From positions 2,239,206 to 2,303,205 of the forward strand of contig CAJQUN010000007.1 of the NCBI GenBank assembly GCA_907163345.1: a DNA stretch of 64,000 nt, written 5' to 3'. How positions within the stretch are numbered: the first letter of the stretch is position 1; every line of letters begins with the position of its first letter. The notes beneath the pieces were generated by a model. That model made no database searches. It was not told where the DNA came from and was given only the letters and a program-made list of their open reading frames with translations. The translations under genes and the position numbers were made by a program. This DNA is from Haberlea rhodopensis. Its lineage: Eukaryota > Streptophyta > Magnoliopsida > Lamiales > Gesneriaceae. Below, piece after piece: positions 34,812-46,351 of this stretch.

Positions 34812-34828
34812 TGGTATCAGAGCAGTGG
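34812..34828 (+). other. Primer binding site of element C
   Basis: TGGTATCAGAGCAGTGG after LTR end CCTACA and spacer TTAG. The first 12 nt match initiator tRNA-Met; identical to the B-plus site. Confidence 0.88.
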
Positions 34829-37800
34829 TTAGCTCATTGGGATGTTTAAAGGCCTAGGGATGTGTTGATAGACATATATAGCACATGATTTATGCATGAT
34901 TACGGTTTTGTGTCACTGTGACAAGATATTTATATGCTTATGTGCATAGTATGATATGAAATGATGGAAATTGTTATTATTGCTAACCAATGTGGTTACA
35001 GGGACGTATGGCACACGATGAATGTGATAGTGAGAATAACCGGTGATGCCAATGAACGTACGCACTTGATGTAGTACTTTTGTGGAGTACAAGAGACCGG
35101 TAACAAAAGTGATACTATATATATTACTGATTTGAGTTGGTAATTTTGGTATTGTGTCGTTGGGTGAGCGACAAATGATATACTATGTTGTTAATAATTT
35201 GATGTTGTATATGTGTGGATTGAAGTGTATGCACGCCATATCTGTATACAGTACTGAGTAAACATAAATTGCAGGAGAAATGAGAAAATGAGATGATATC
35301 TGAGGACAGGAAATGGTAGACTGTACTGTGCTGTTGGAATATGACAATCGATGATGTGACAATCGGGTTTGTGTATGTCAATTACATGATGACATAGGTA
35401 CGTGACAATGTGTTAGCGCTGATTCAATCGTTCCTATTTATTGTATAATGTATTGATGATTGGTGATCCTTGTGGATGGTGATTTATGATTGAGTGATGT
35501 GACATGGTCACCGCCGAGGGGCGAGTGATGTGTTTATTTAGAGGTCGCCACTAGAGTGTGCGATGTGATCATGTCGTGTGAATGTAGAGTGGGGTCACCG
35601 CTGAGGCGAGTGATGTGTATATATGATGTGGTCGCTGCTGACGAGCGAGCGATGTGATATGGGTCACCACTGATGAGTGAGCGATGTGATATTGGGTCAC
35701 CACTGATGAGTGAGTGATGTGGTCGCCGCTGACGAGCGAGCGATGTGATATTGGGTCGCCACTGAGGAGTGAGTGATGTGATTCGGGTCACCACTGACAA
35801 GTGAGAGATGTGGTCGCCGCTGGCAAGCGAGCGACGTGTATATTTCAGGGTCAATGCTAGAGAGAGCATGTGACGTGTATATTGATATTGAGTCGGTGCT
35901 AGGGAGAGCATGTGATGTGATTATTGTCGGGATCGACACTATTGAGAGTGTGCAATGTATTTTATGTGCCTCCACCATAGAGGGAGAGTGATGAATATAC
36001 GTTGATTAAATTGACCTAGTTGATTTGACGTATTGTGATAATCAAATGTATAGGTGAAAGCGATCATGGAGAGAGTGGATGAAGAGACATTATTGTTTTC
36101 TTTCATTTTTATTGCAGTGGATGCAATAGCGGGGTGTGATTGATACCGATATATTGATGACATTTATTGGTGAGATTATGGTATGATTATATTGTGATTT
36201 TGAGATTTATAATATTTACCACTATCATATCGAAGCGATGGGAATATTGTGAATGCCGCTGTTATGTCGAGGCAATGAATATTTTTGGACGGTCATATTA
36301 TTGATTATGAGTATATCAATTGTATTGATATGAAATTATATTTTGTGGAATATTTATGTTGAGAACAATGGCGGTTTAAAGGATCGAGTGTGGATCAACT
36401 GTGTACAGTAGGTGTTATTACATCTTATTGTTTTAAGAATGTAATTTTATTCATTGTGATTATGGATATTATATGGATGCCAGTAGTGGCGATGATATTA
36501 TGCATGCCAGTGTTGGCAATGAGTATTGATATATTGCTATTGTGTTAGCAATGAATATTAGGGTGCCGTCATTGGGCGATGAATATTGATGCGCTGCTAT
36601 TATGTTAGCATGAGTATTAGTGTACTGTTATTGTGCTAGCGATTATATGATGTGTTCATTTCAGATAGCTGTGGACATTGTGTTATTGTTGTTCCTTGGG
36701 TACATGAGATGTAGGCCCAAGAGGATATTGAAATGTTTCAGAGGAACAAGGAGTTGAGGTAAACTATACGTTTGGTTTGGCATGTGAATATATGTTAATA
36801 TATGTTGATAGATGCTTATTGCATTATCTCTGTGAGTTATATTAATTTTGAGAATCGATTGTACAGATGGAATAACAGAAAATGATAATCGCTTGAGATG
36901 GTAATTATTACTATGAAAAGCATGCAAGATTGATATATTGAAGGAGTGGTAGGTGAACGTGATCATGTTGACATGAGATTAATGGGAACGTCACGGGGTG
37001 ACGTGGGATCACTATGAATGTCATGTGTAGACATATGATCATTGTGAACGTCATGGGTTGACGTGGAACTATCGTGAATGCCATGAATAAGTATGAGATT
37101 GTGATGTATTCTTCGATGTATAATGACTGAGATGATAAAATAATCATGTGATGATTAATGATGAGGTAGACATGATGTGACAAACAATATACTAATGTCA
37201 TTATGAGAATACTTGTGATATATGAACATTCACGATTAAATAATTTTGTATGTTTTGACATTGAATTAGTAACTGGAAGGCATATAAATGATTACATATG
37301 CATGTAATAATTACTAATGGATGTTCTAGTAATTGCTTGGCAACAGATATTGGTTACCTGATGGTATACGATGAGAATGATGCATAAGAAGTCATGAATA
37401 CTTATTACACTGCGATGTATTGTCCATTCATGAAATGGTACTCTATTGAATAAACGAATGAAGCGAAATACGTCGTTGAGGTATGAAATTGATTCATGTA
37501 TTGAATTCATCACACAGATATGAGATAGTGTGATGTAGCATGTTGTGTATGGGAATTTGTGAACCTTTTGACGTAGGGATATTCATGTTAATGATTGTGA
37601 TGTTATGAATATCCGTAATGCATAAATGTTAAGGTGTGCGGTTCTGACACATGTATATGAGAAGTACTAATGATATTGTTTCTAGTACTTATGTTCAGAT
37701 GACAGCTGGGTGATGAGATATGAAGAGGTTGATGTTTAAGGGCTCAAGTACCCCTGTTCCCTACGGGACAATGGTGGTGTGCGATATGATGATGTTGGAG

Positions 37801-38721
37801 TACATTTCATACTCTGCAACTACACAGGTATGAGATTATTGTACAATATTGGTATCTACACATTGGTATAAATATGTTATACACAAATGATTTGCAAGGA
37901 AAGCATAATATCATCAATGTATATTTCAAAGTTGATTAAATGGATGGCTGTGTATGAGAAAAAAACCCGAAAAATGAATAATATTATGTCTATGTGAAAA
38001 TGATTACCAAAGAGCACGAGGGTGTTGGAAATTCATGAAGCGACCTTATAATTATGATATAAGGCAATTGATGATTAAATACTATAAGTCTTGACTTTCA
38101 TGATTTGTTAATGATGGCTTTTGATGATCATTTTATGATAAGGAAGTTAAACTCATGGCATGATCGGTGATAAATCGAGCGCGATTGAGGTTGAGGTACA
38201 TGATTTCGGTCGAAATCTTATGAGACGAGGTTAGTATCACATTGATACTGTTTAATGTTTGAGATAATTGTTGCATACATGATGTAGGATTCTTATAGAT
38301 GTCACTTATTTGTGAAACATAATTTAATATTACATCATGTATACATGCTAAGATAACATAGATGATGACTCTTGATAATATTTAGTATGTGTATACTAAT
38401 TTTAGTTGATGAATGATACTTGCATGCTAGCAAACGATAATTGAGTATACAGTAGCGAATGTTACGGGATAGCTAAAATATGATGATGGTTAATCTTGCA
38501 ATGATTTATATGGCATGATATTCATATATGTTAGCTCATTAGATGGCAATGTTGGGATATGGTGAAGTAATATATGCCACGTTTACGAACCATGTTGATT
38601 CGAATGATGGTGTCGTACTACAGATTTGTTACAGCACTATCTTGAGCTGTATAATGGTACGTAAATTTTACTGTTGACTTTTATCGGTAAGCATGCGTTT
38701 AAATTTTGGGGTCAAAATTTT
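34829..38721 (+). other. Non-coding interior of element C
   Basis: 3.9 kb without a credible ORF. The leader up to 35007 is homologous to that of element A (GGCCTAGG, TATGCATGAT, GCTAACCA-TGGTTACAGGG). At 35008 an ATG opens a 12-codon frame (MAHDECDSENNR) in the position of the B-family gag start, then stops, so this is a gag vestige. The rest is TG/AT-rich and full of short hairpin-like units (35505-35990 and 36229-36650). Nothing after 36700 is recognisable. Confidence 0.75.
35505..35990. repeat. Degenerate repeat array in element C interior
   Basis: Units of about 30-45 bp of the form GGTCGCCGCTGACGAGCGAG-CGATGTGAT or GGTCACCACTGATGAGTGAG-TGATGTG recur about ten times. The paired halves (CGCTG/GAGCG, CACTG/GAGTG) change together. 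Confidence 0.75.
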
Positions 38722-38737
38722 ATTAGATTGGGAGAAT
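38722..38737 (+). other. Polypurine tract of element C
   Basis: ATTAGATTGGGAGAAT immediately precedes the 3' LTR start TGTAATG. Confidence 0.7.
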
Positions 38738-39199
38738 TGTAATGTCCGGAATAATTATTAATTGTTCAATTGATATAATTACGGTGTTTTTATGATATGT
38801 CAGGATTTAATTATTGGGTATCGAATTTTAGAACGGAGTTGGGATAAATAATTCCGGGTTGAACTTGTGTTATAATTTAAATTCAAGAGGGGTTTTCTTG
38901 AAATAATAAATTAGTTGATTTATTTTTTTAAAATGATAATTAAAGAGATGAGATGATAATTAGATAGTGTAGAATAAGTCTAGGGCTAGACTTACAAACA
39001 CCCATTTTCTCTCCACTTGTTTTAAGAAATCGATTCTCACCCCTTTCTTCCTCCTTCACGCCATCGCTTTTCTCGATTGGAAGAAACGATTTATCCTCCC
39101 CTGTTCCAGGCTCGATTTCTTCACGGTATTGTGTGTGTGACTCTAGTATTCATCATCCTTGAATTTGTTGTGTTGAAGGCTCGTTTTCTGCTCGATTTT
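38738..39199 (+). repeat. 3' LTR of element C, first 462 bp
   Basis: Near-copy of 21400-21861. It is interrupted at CTCGATTTT, where the B-plus LTR starts; the left C LTR continues there with CTTGCTG. Confidence 0.92.
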
Positions 39200-41247
39200 T
39201 GTGATATCCCCGAAATGGTTAATTGCATTTGGGCATTAATTGCGATTATTATGATTAATTATGTGGTAATTAATTATGTGTTGGAATTTATTTACCTTAT
39301 GGAAATGCATGGTCATGTGGATAGGGTGACCCGGGGTTGCATTTCAGGGTGCATGTGGTGCATGTTGGGTAAATATTATTGGAAGCATGATTTATTTGCC
39401 TTTAATTGATATTTGGTGCATTTTGAGTAAATGCTTTGAAAAATATCATGTTGGGGTGTTTTATACACCATGTAAGTATTTTGGTATGCATTTTAATTAA
39501 ACCAACTTTATATCCCCTTTTATAACCCCACACTTCACCTCATCCATCACTTTTTAACTTTACCAAAACAACACCCAAACCCTTCCTTTCCCTTCCCATT
39601 TTCGAGCTTGAGCTCAAGGGTGAAGAGGAGTCCTTGCAAAATCTTGTTTTGTGGAGATTGTTGGGTGATTTGAGATCCCCAAGAGGTATGGATGCCTCAT
39701 GGTTAATTTTATTGTGTTTTGTTTGAGTTTGGGTTGATTTTGAAGGGTTTTAAAATGGGTTTGTGTTGGGTTGTTGTGGTTTGGTATTATTTTGGTTGGA
39801 TGTTGTATATTTGAGTTTATGTTGATGTTTATTGTTGGTTTTGAGTTGTTGGGTTTGGTTGATGTTGGAGTATGTGGGTATGTATGAGTTGGGGTTGAAG
39901 ATGGGTGAATAGTGCCCAAACCCCGCATGCCCAGAGCTCGGCGATCGATCGGCGTTTTTCTCGCGATCGATCGCGAGCAACAGAGCTGAGGCAGAGAGCT
40001 TCAGCGATCGATCGCGAGATGGGTGCGATCGATCGGCGAGGCCGCGATCGATCGGCGCTAGCTCCGCGATCGATCGCGGATTGTTCAATTTTGTTGCCCG
40101 AGACAGTAAGGTCTCGCGATCGATCGGGGCTTGATGGCGATCGATCGCGAGACACCAAAAATGGTGTTTTTGGTTATTTTTGTGGGATTTTTGGTATTGG
40201 ACTATTATTGGATTCTAATATTGGTATTTGTGAATATGTAGAACCAACCCAGGTGGCAACACATCCAAGGAATTGAAGTCCTACCATATTCCACTTTTGG
40301 AAAGGTACGTAGTGGACGTACGGGCACCCCAACGGTACATGTATCTTATATACTTATTGTTTATGCATTGTGGATGCAAGTATATATGTGGTATTGCATA
40401 GTGGATGCAAATACATGTTATGCATGATGTTTATAGATGCATATGATTATTGGTGCATATCCCATGAGTCGTGGTCATCCCTTGATGATTTTAATGCTTG
40501 CCGCTATTTGGTTTGGTTCCGCTAAATGTGAAGCGAGGGGTGGGAGCGCCGCATGTCACATTTGAGCGTGGTTATCATATAGGACGAGGAAAGGGTATTT
40601 GCCGCTCAATGAGAGGCGAGGGGTGGGAGTCCCGCAGTCCATTGAAGCGAGGTTATCCTATGCCGTCTATATGTAAATAAGCGAGGGGCATTAAAATACA
40701 TTGTGATGGACAGACTGGGGATTGGTGATCAGTATTTGGTATTGATGAAATGGTATATGTTCATGACATGTTTAGACCATTTAAAATAATCTATTGATTA
40801 TACTCATGAGTTATGGTACAGGGACAACCAAACGGGAAGCGTTTGAAATGCATGGGGAAAACAGGAAGTGTTTTATTATGATTATGCATTTACGCTTTAT
40901 CTTCATATTGTGTTGAATATGAATGATTATTATTGCTCATGTTTGGGGGTTGTCCTTGTAGGTACACGTTTGGCATGATAGAAGGGCTAGACGGGTTGAG
41001 ATGGTGAGCTTTCGAGGATGCTTTTGAGACTGAAGGACAGGATTAATTGGATAGTATCTACTCTAGGAGTAGTATAAAACTATAATTGAACATTCATTGA
41101 TTGGAATGTAATTAATCAATTTTTGGTATTCCTTATTTTGGCATGTAATACTTAAGCTCATAGACTCAACACGTTATGTCTCACTCTGATCATTTATATT
41201 AGCTCTATTATGCCTTGATTCCGCACTTAAGGATTATGGTCCTTACA
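39200..41247 (+). repeat. 5' LTR of element B-plus
   Basis: 2048 bp, TGTGATATCCCC to GGTCCTTACA. Landmarks: AT-rich TATATCCCCTTTTATAACC (about 39508-39530) as a candidate TATA region, GATCGATC array (39941-40149), palindrome GTACGT-AGTGG-ACGTAC (40305-40321), CGCT/AGCG hairpin units (40498-40690) and a CTACTCTAGGAGTAGTATA block (about 41050-41070). Confidence 0.92.
39941..40149. repeat. GCGATCGATCGC array (B-plus LTR)
   Basis: Eight exact GATCGATC words in about 209 bp, the densest array in the window. Confidence 0.92.
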
Positions 41248-41251
41248 TTAG

Positions 41252-41268
41252 TGGTATCAGAGCAGTGG
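41252..41268 (+). other. Primer binding site of element B-plus
   Basis: TGGTATCAGAGCAGTGG, four bases (TTAG) after the LTR. Confidence 0.9.
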
Positions 41269-41459
41269 TTAGAGAACCCGGGAACGAGTGAAGGGTAGCC
41301 TTAGCATGGTTGGCTAGGTGCTTACATTTGAAGCATGTTTATGCATGTGGTGCATATTTTGTATATCCTGTTATACTAACGTGCTTATTCTCATTCCTGT
41401 TATCTAACGGCATAACATATATATTGCTTTGGAATTGTTGTTAACATTTGTATTACAGC

Positions 41460-42506
41460 ATGGCTGCTAATGAGGAAGTCGGTGATATGGGGAGCATGAA
41501 TGCTAGTGTTGGACAGACAAACCCTCTACCTCCACCGGCTGTAGGAATGGAACCAGTGGTTCAGTTGCTGCTACCGGGTGAGATTAGCTTGACACAGTTT
41601 CTATCTTACCATCCGCCCCGGTTTGAGGGGACAGAGTCTGGGGAGGAGGCTGAAGAGTGGTTGGAAAGACTGGAGCAGATCTTTGTGTCGGCTCCTTGTG
41701 CTGTGACAGCTTGGCTGAGGCTGGCGGAGTTTCAATTAGCCAAGAAACCTCTGATGTGGTGGAGGAGCACAGTAATGGAAATGAGAGCACTGGGTGCTGT
41801 GATCGACTGGACACTCTTCAGGACTAGGTTTTTGAACCGGTACTTCTCCGCAGCAGCAAGACAGACAAAGGAGGACGAGTTTACAAGTCTGAGGCAGGGG
41901 AACATGACAGTGGCAGACTATGCCACACGGTACTCTTCATTGCTGAGGTACGTCCCCCACATTGCCACCAGTGGACACGCTAAGATGAGAAACTTTATGA
42001 AGGGATTGCGACCGGAGCTCTATGATCGGGTTATCACTAATAACCCAACTTCTTTTGATGACGCTCTCACAAGAGCGGAGCTTGCTGAGCTAGGAGTGGG
42101 AGCTTATGCTATGCCACCACCGGTACCGCCACAGAGGCAGACTAGTGACAGTTTGAGGCCTCGGGGTGAGCCATTTAAGCCCCGTGGTGCCTCTTCATCT
42201 TCACGGTATGGTGGAAAGAAACACTTTGGTCAGAAGCAGGATGGCAAGAAGGGCAATTGGTCGGCCAATAGAGGATCTTCACAAGGGGATAGGCCGGGAG
42301 AGCCGAGGTGCAATAATTGTGGAGGGCCACATTCTCAAACAAGTGTCCTGCATGTTATGTCTGTGGCAAGATGGGTCACATTGCTCGGTATTGCCCCACA
42401 CGGGGAGGACAGTCAGAGTATCAGGGCAGCAGGCCGAGGTTTGAGGATAGGACAGTGCAGCAGAGGCAGCAGTTTGGGCCTCGACCATCGGGAGGTCAGA
42501 CAGTAG
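41460..42506 (+). pseudogene. Chromovirus B-plus gag, frameshifted
   Basis: Starts at MAANEEVGDMGS (41460). The frame is also open 12 nt upstream, but the second ATG matches the gag start position in element C. The Retrotrans_gag domain covers roughly residues 45-210 (PPRFEGTESGEEAEEWL, PLMWWRSTVMEMR, NFMKGLRPELYD). A basic, Gly/Ser-rich tail leads to the zinc knuckle. The frame is lost inside the knuckle at about 42330: CNNCGGPHS is in this frame and [14 protein letters not shown] in the next. Residues after that in this frame are not gag. Confidence 0.88.
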
Positions 42507-43942
42507 GACCACCCCAGGGACAGGTGTATGCACTGACCAGGGAGCAGGCCCAGGCAGCCCCAGAGGAGGTGATCGCCGGTACGTGCCATTTATTTACGTA
42601 CCCTGCTTTTATTTTGATCGATACAGGTGCCTCCCATTCTTTTGTATCGGTGGGTTTTGTGGAAAGACACCATATGCGCACGTCTTCTTTACCCACGCCT
42701 CTCCTTGTCTCGACACCCACTGGAAGAAATGTTGTTGCTGATCAGTTTATGGCAGACTGCCTCATTTATTTTGAGGGCAACGAATTGAGATCAGACTTGA
42801 TTGTGCTGGGTATGTCAGACTTCGACTGCATCTTGGGTATTGATGTTCTGAACAGATATCAGGCAGTGGTAGATTGCCGACAGAGGACAGTGAAGTTCAG
42901 ACCTGAGTTGGGCAGTCAGTGGACTTTCTATGGCAACGGTTCTCGTGCGAAGATTCCGTTGATTTCAGCGATCAAGATGACTCAGTTGTTGGAACGTGGT
43001 CACACGGGCTATCTTATTTATGCCATGGACACGTCTGGGAAGAGTAAGGAACTAAGAGTTGAGGATGTGCCAGTAGTGGCAGAGTTCGCTGATGTATTCC
43101 CAGAAGAGATCCCAGGATTCCCACCGGCTAGGGAAGTTGAGTTTGGGATCGAGCTGTTGCCAGGGACATCCGCTATCTCTCGTGCACCTTATAGGATGGC
43201 ACCGGCCGAGTTGAGAGAATTGAAAGAACAGTTGCAGGATCTCTTGGACAAGGGATATATACGCCCGAGCGTATCGCCATGGGGCGCACCAGTTCTCTTT
43301 GTGAAAAAGAAGGACGGTTCGATGCGGTTGTGTATCGATTACCGGCAACTGAATAAGGCTACAGTGAAGAACAAGTATCCTCTTCCAAGGATCGACGATC
43401 TGTTTGATCAGTTGCAAGGTACCAGGGTGTATAACAAGATTGATTTGAGATCCGGGTATCATCAGATTCGGGTCAGGGAGGAAGATGTGCAGAAGACAGC
43501 GTTCCGGACCCGATATGGACATTATGAGTTCCTAGTGATGCCGTTCGGCGTGACGAATGCTCCAGCAGTCTTTATGAGTCTGATGAACAGAGTGTTTCAG
43601 CAGTATCTTGATCAGTTCGTCATTGTGTTTATTGACGATATTCTTATCTACTCCCGGAGTGAGGAAGAACATGTGAAACACTTGAGGACAGTGCTTCAGA
43701 TTCTCAGAGAGCATCAGTTGTATGCTAAGCTCAGTAAGTGTGAATTTTGGCTGAGCAGTGTAGTGTTTCTGGGGCATGTCATATCGAGCAGCGGGATATC
43801 AGTAGATCCCAAGAAGATTGAGGCTGTGATGGAGTGGGCCGCCCCCACTTCTGTGCCTGAGATCCGGAGTTTTCTGGGTTTGGCCGGGTATTATCGGCGC
43901 TTTGTCGAGGGCTTTTCGAAGATTGCCAAGCCGCTGACTTAG
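42317..43942 (+). pseudogene. Chromovirus B-plus protease and reverse transcriptase
   Basis: The open frame begins in the gag zinc knuckle ([14 protein letters not shown]), then protease ([14 protein letters not shown], active-site D-T-G) and the [13 protein letters not shown] linker. RT follows, with [41 protein letters not shown] and catalytic FIDDILIYS, ending [20 protein letters not shown]. It stops at TAG (43940-43942) where related copies have a CAG codon. Protease and RT look catalytically complete, but the frame break before and the stop after make the polyprotein defective. Confidence 0.9.
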
Positions 43943-44337
43943 TTGACCCAGAAGGGAGTGCTTTCTTTTGGTCAGAAGCTTGTGAGGAGAGCTTCCAGGA
44001 GTTGAAGCACCGCTTGACGACGGCGCCAGTGTTAGTGATCCCTACGGAGAACTCCAGATTTGTTCTGTATACTGATGCATCGCTGCAGGGCCTTGGATGT
44101 GTTCTGATGCAAGATAAGCATGTAGTAGCTTATGCATCGAGGCAGTTGAAGCCGCATGAGACCAGATATCCAGTTCATGACTTGGAATTGGCGGCTATCA
44201 TCTTTGCCCTGAAGATCTGGAGGCATTATTTGTATGGTACTTCGTTTACCATCTACACGGATCACAAGAGCCTCAAGTTTTTATTCACTCAGGCAGAGCT
44301 GAACATGAGGCAGAGGAGGTGGATGGACCTAACTTGA
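43943..44337 (+). pseudogene. Chromovirus B-plus RNase H, truncated
   Basis: After the stop there is also a frame change at about 43960. The frame from 44002 reads [63 protein letters not shown] and ends at RRWMDLT. In related elements this continues into the rest of RNase H and integrase. Here the sequence switches to an unrelated element. Confidence 0.88.
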
Positions 44338-44569
44338 TTACCATATCTCAAGTTTGGATGATCCCGCCATCCTGGGTTGTAAGTGCTAGAGAAAGGATCA
44401 TATCTCCTTTGTGATTGTCCCGGAAATCTGCTCACTGCATTTGCTTGCACACTAGATTATTCTTGAAGTGTGGGGCATGTATCAGTGGGATGCCTAGGTA
44501 ATGCACATATTCCACATACCTTAGCAATTTGTCCATTCCCTACTGCCATCTGTCGAACAAGAGAGGGTA

Positions 44570-45430
44570 AATTTATCAGTTGTTGTTATAGGCTAGAAAC
44601 ATTTACCTCGTTATGTCCTTTGGGCGTGTGATCATTCCGAGCACTTCCGAATTGTTGCGAGTTAGCAGACACGTTTGCAACTAAGTTCCTTGCATCCTCC
44701 TGTGTTTTGTCAATAAAAGCACATCCACTTGCAGCATCTACTAGGTTCCTATCACTAGAAAGAATACCATCATAAAAGTATTGAATAAGGAGATGTTAAC
44801 TTATGATGTTGTGGGCAGCTTGCACACTACTTTTTGAAGCGTTCCCAATATTCGTGAAGTGATTCTCTGTGGTTGTTTGATCCCATAAATCTCCATCCTT
44901 ATATTTGTAGCTCTAGATGCTAGGAAGTATTTCTCCAAAAAGGTCATCTTTAGCTCGTTCCATGTAGTGATAGATCCAGAGGGTAGATAGAATAGGCAAT
45001 CCTTGGCAGCATCCTTCAAAGAGGAAGGAAAGGCTCGTAGTTTAATTTGTCCCTCCGTTACTCCAGGCGGTTTCATGGTAGTGCAGACTACATGAAACTC
45101 CATCAAGTGCTTGTGGGGATCCTCATCTGCAAGGCCATAGAAAGAAGGTAAGATATGTATTAGTCAAGATTTTAATTCAAAGTTAATATTAGTTGCTAAA
45201 GCAGGGAAAGTGATGCAAAGGGGCTGTTGATCCAATGTAGGATTCGCCAGTTGTCTCAAGCTTTGATTTACTACCATTGTCACTTTCTCCTCTTCCTCAA
45301 ATTGAGAGTCAGTATCAAATTGAAATTCCTCCATTGTGCCTCGGTTTTCTCTTCTCCTTTGGTGCAAAGTCCTCTCTATCTCAGGATCGTATGCGAATTC
45401 TTCGTGATTAGATGACTGATATGCACTCAT
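44570..45430 (-). pseudogene. Athila/Tat-like gag remnant of element E
   Basis: Probable start MSAYQSSNHEEFAYDPEIER (45430), then an acidic stretch and PLCITFPALATNINFELKS. A frame change leads to MEFHVVCTTMKPPGVTEGQI, LRAFPSSLKDAAKDCLFYLP and WNELKMTFLEKYFLASRATN, the Retrotrans_gag core. Downstream (about 44800-44650) another frame continues with the usual QYFYDG and DAASG blocks. Frame breaks at about 45165 and 44800 show decay. Confidence 0.82.
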
Positions 45431-45491
45431 GAACAAACCAGAATAGTGGTGTACAATAGTAAAAAAATTAACACAAAATAAACGTTGACTT

Positions 45492-45508
45492 CCTCGGCAA
45501 CGGTGCCA
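45492..45508 (-). other. Primer binding site, tRNA-Asp type (element E)
   Basis: Minus strand TGGCACCGTTGCCGAGG against the standard TGGCGCCGTTGCCGGGG: two G-to-A changes, at CpG/GG positions. This site type is typical of Athila/Tat elements. Confidence 0.8.
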
Positions 45509-45513
45509 AAATT

Positions 45514-46351
45514 TGGTAGCGTTTATCGCGTACGCCCAAATTAACCCTCTCAAGTTATAACAGTAATGAATGTAGTGGCGTGGGGATCGATCCCACAAGT
45601 AAGGACGAATTTTGTGTTAGTTAGTACAAACGAAAGAAAAAGGGGACTTTGAAAACAATAACTAATACTATGATGCAAAAATCTAAGAAGAGTATGAACT
45701 AACTAACATGCAAAAGTAAAATAAAAGTGATTAAATTACGAGAGAAAAGCGATTCTTGGCTTTCGGTTGACTTTACAATTGGTTTATTATCTCAATCATC
45801 AATTCTCACAAAGGTTCAATTTGCATATGAATATATGCCCTGGAAAATTAATTTCCAACTCACCTTAATCGTAGTTAGGTAGCACACGTGTTCTATTCTA
45901 ACCCTTATCAATCACTTAATCCAAATATACGCGATTAAGATTAAAAGATGATAGATTCATAAACTAGTGAGAAAAACGAATCTAGACAATATAATCAACA
46001 CGTCTATATTTACTCTAGTTGAATGTTTTCCCTAAGAATTTAACTATCTCACACGCGCAAAATTATTAATCTTAGTTGCTTCATAGAACAAGCGTTAGAT
46101 TTCATGAACAACTAAGTGATCAATATAATAATTAGACACAACAATCCTATCAATCAAGTATAGAAAAACAATGAATACTCATTCAAAAATTGATAAAAAA
46201 AAAAAGTACATGAATTTCATAAGAAAAATAAATCACAATGTATTGTCTTCCTTAACCAAGAATCACAAAAAAACGTTTAGCCACTCATTACTAAATTAAA
46301 AACAATCAAATTTAATGTAAAAAGCATAAAAGAAAAACAAACTAGGCAAAA
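45514..46351 (-). repeat. LTR of element E, partial
   Basis: Lies outside the primer site and ends TACCA on the minus strand. It includes GCGTACGCGATAAACGC next to the end and GTGGGATCGATCCCCACGCC (about 45575-45595). The other end is cut by element F, so about 838 bp is visible. Confidence 0.6.

Larger units (their letters stand above)
21400..39199 (+). mobile_element. Element C: large non-coding LTR retrotransposon (LARD-like)
   Basis: Inserted into B-minus pol at 21399. It has a 5' LTR of about 2765 bp (split by a copia element), a Met primer site, 3.9 kb of interior without usable ORFs, a polypurine tract and the first 462 bp of a 3' LTR, where B-plus begins. The 462 bp shared by the two LTRs differ by about seven substitutions. 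The absence of gag and pol with intact replication signals fits a LARD that is moved in trans. The far end and TSD lie outside the window. Confidence 0.85.
39200..44337 (+). mobile_element. Element B-plus: Ty3/gypsy chromovirus (Tekay-like), 3' truncated
   Basis: Sits in the 3' LTR of element C. It has a complete 5' LTR (39200-41247), spacer TTAG, Met primer site, gag, protease, RT and part of RNase H, then stops abruptly at about 44337 where Athila-like sequence begins. It is the same family as B-minus, with very similar RT and LTR. Without integrase and a 3' LTR it is dead. Confidence 0.9.
44338..46351 (-). mobile_element. Element E: Athila/Tat-like gypsy fragment (5' part)
   Basis: The minus strand shows LTR sequence (46351-45514), a tRNA-Asp-type primer site and gag. 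It is cut at 44338 (join with B-plus) and at 46351 (start of element F). Only the 5' part is left. Lineage rests on the Asp primer site and gag wording. Confidence 0.78.
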
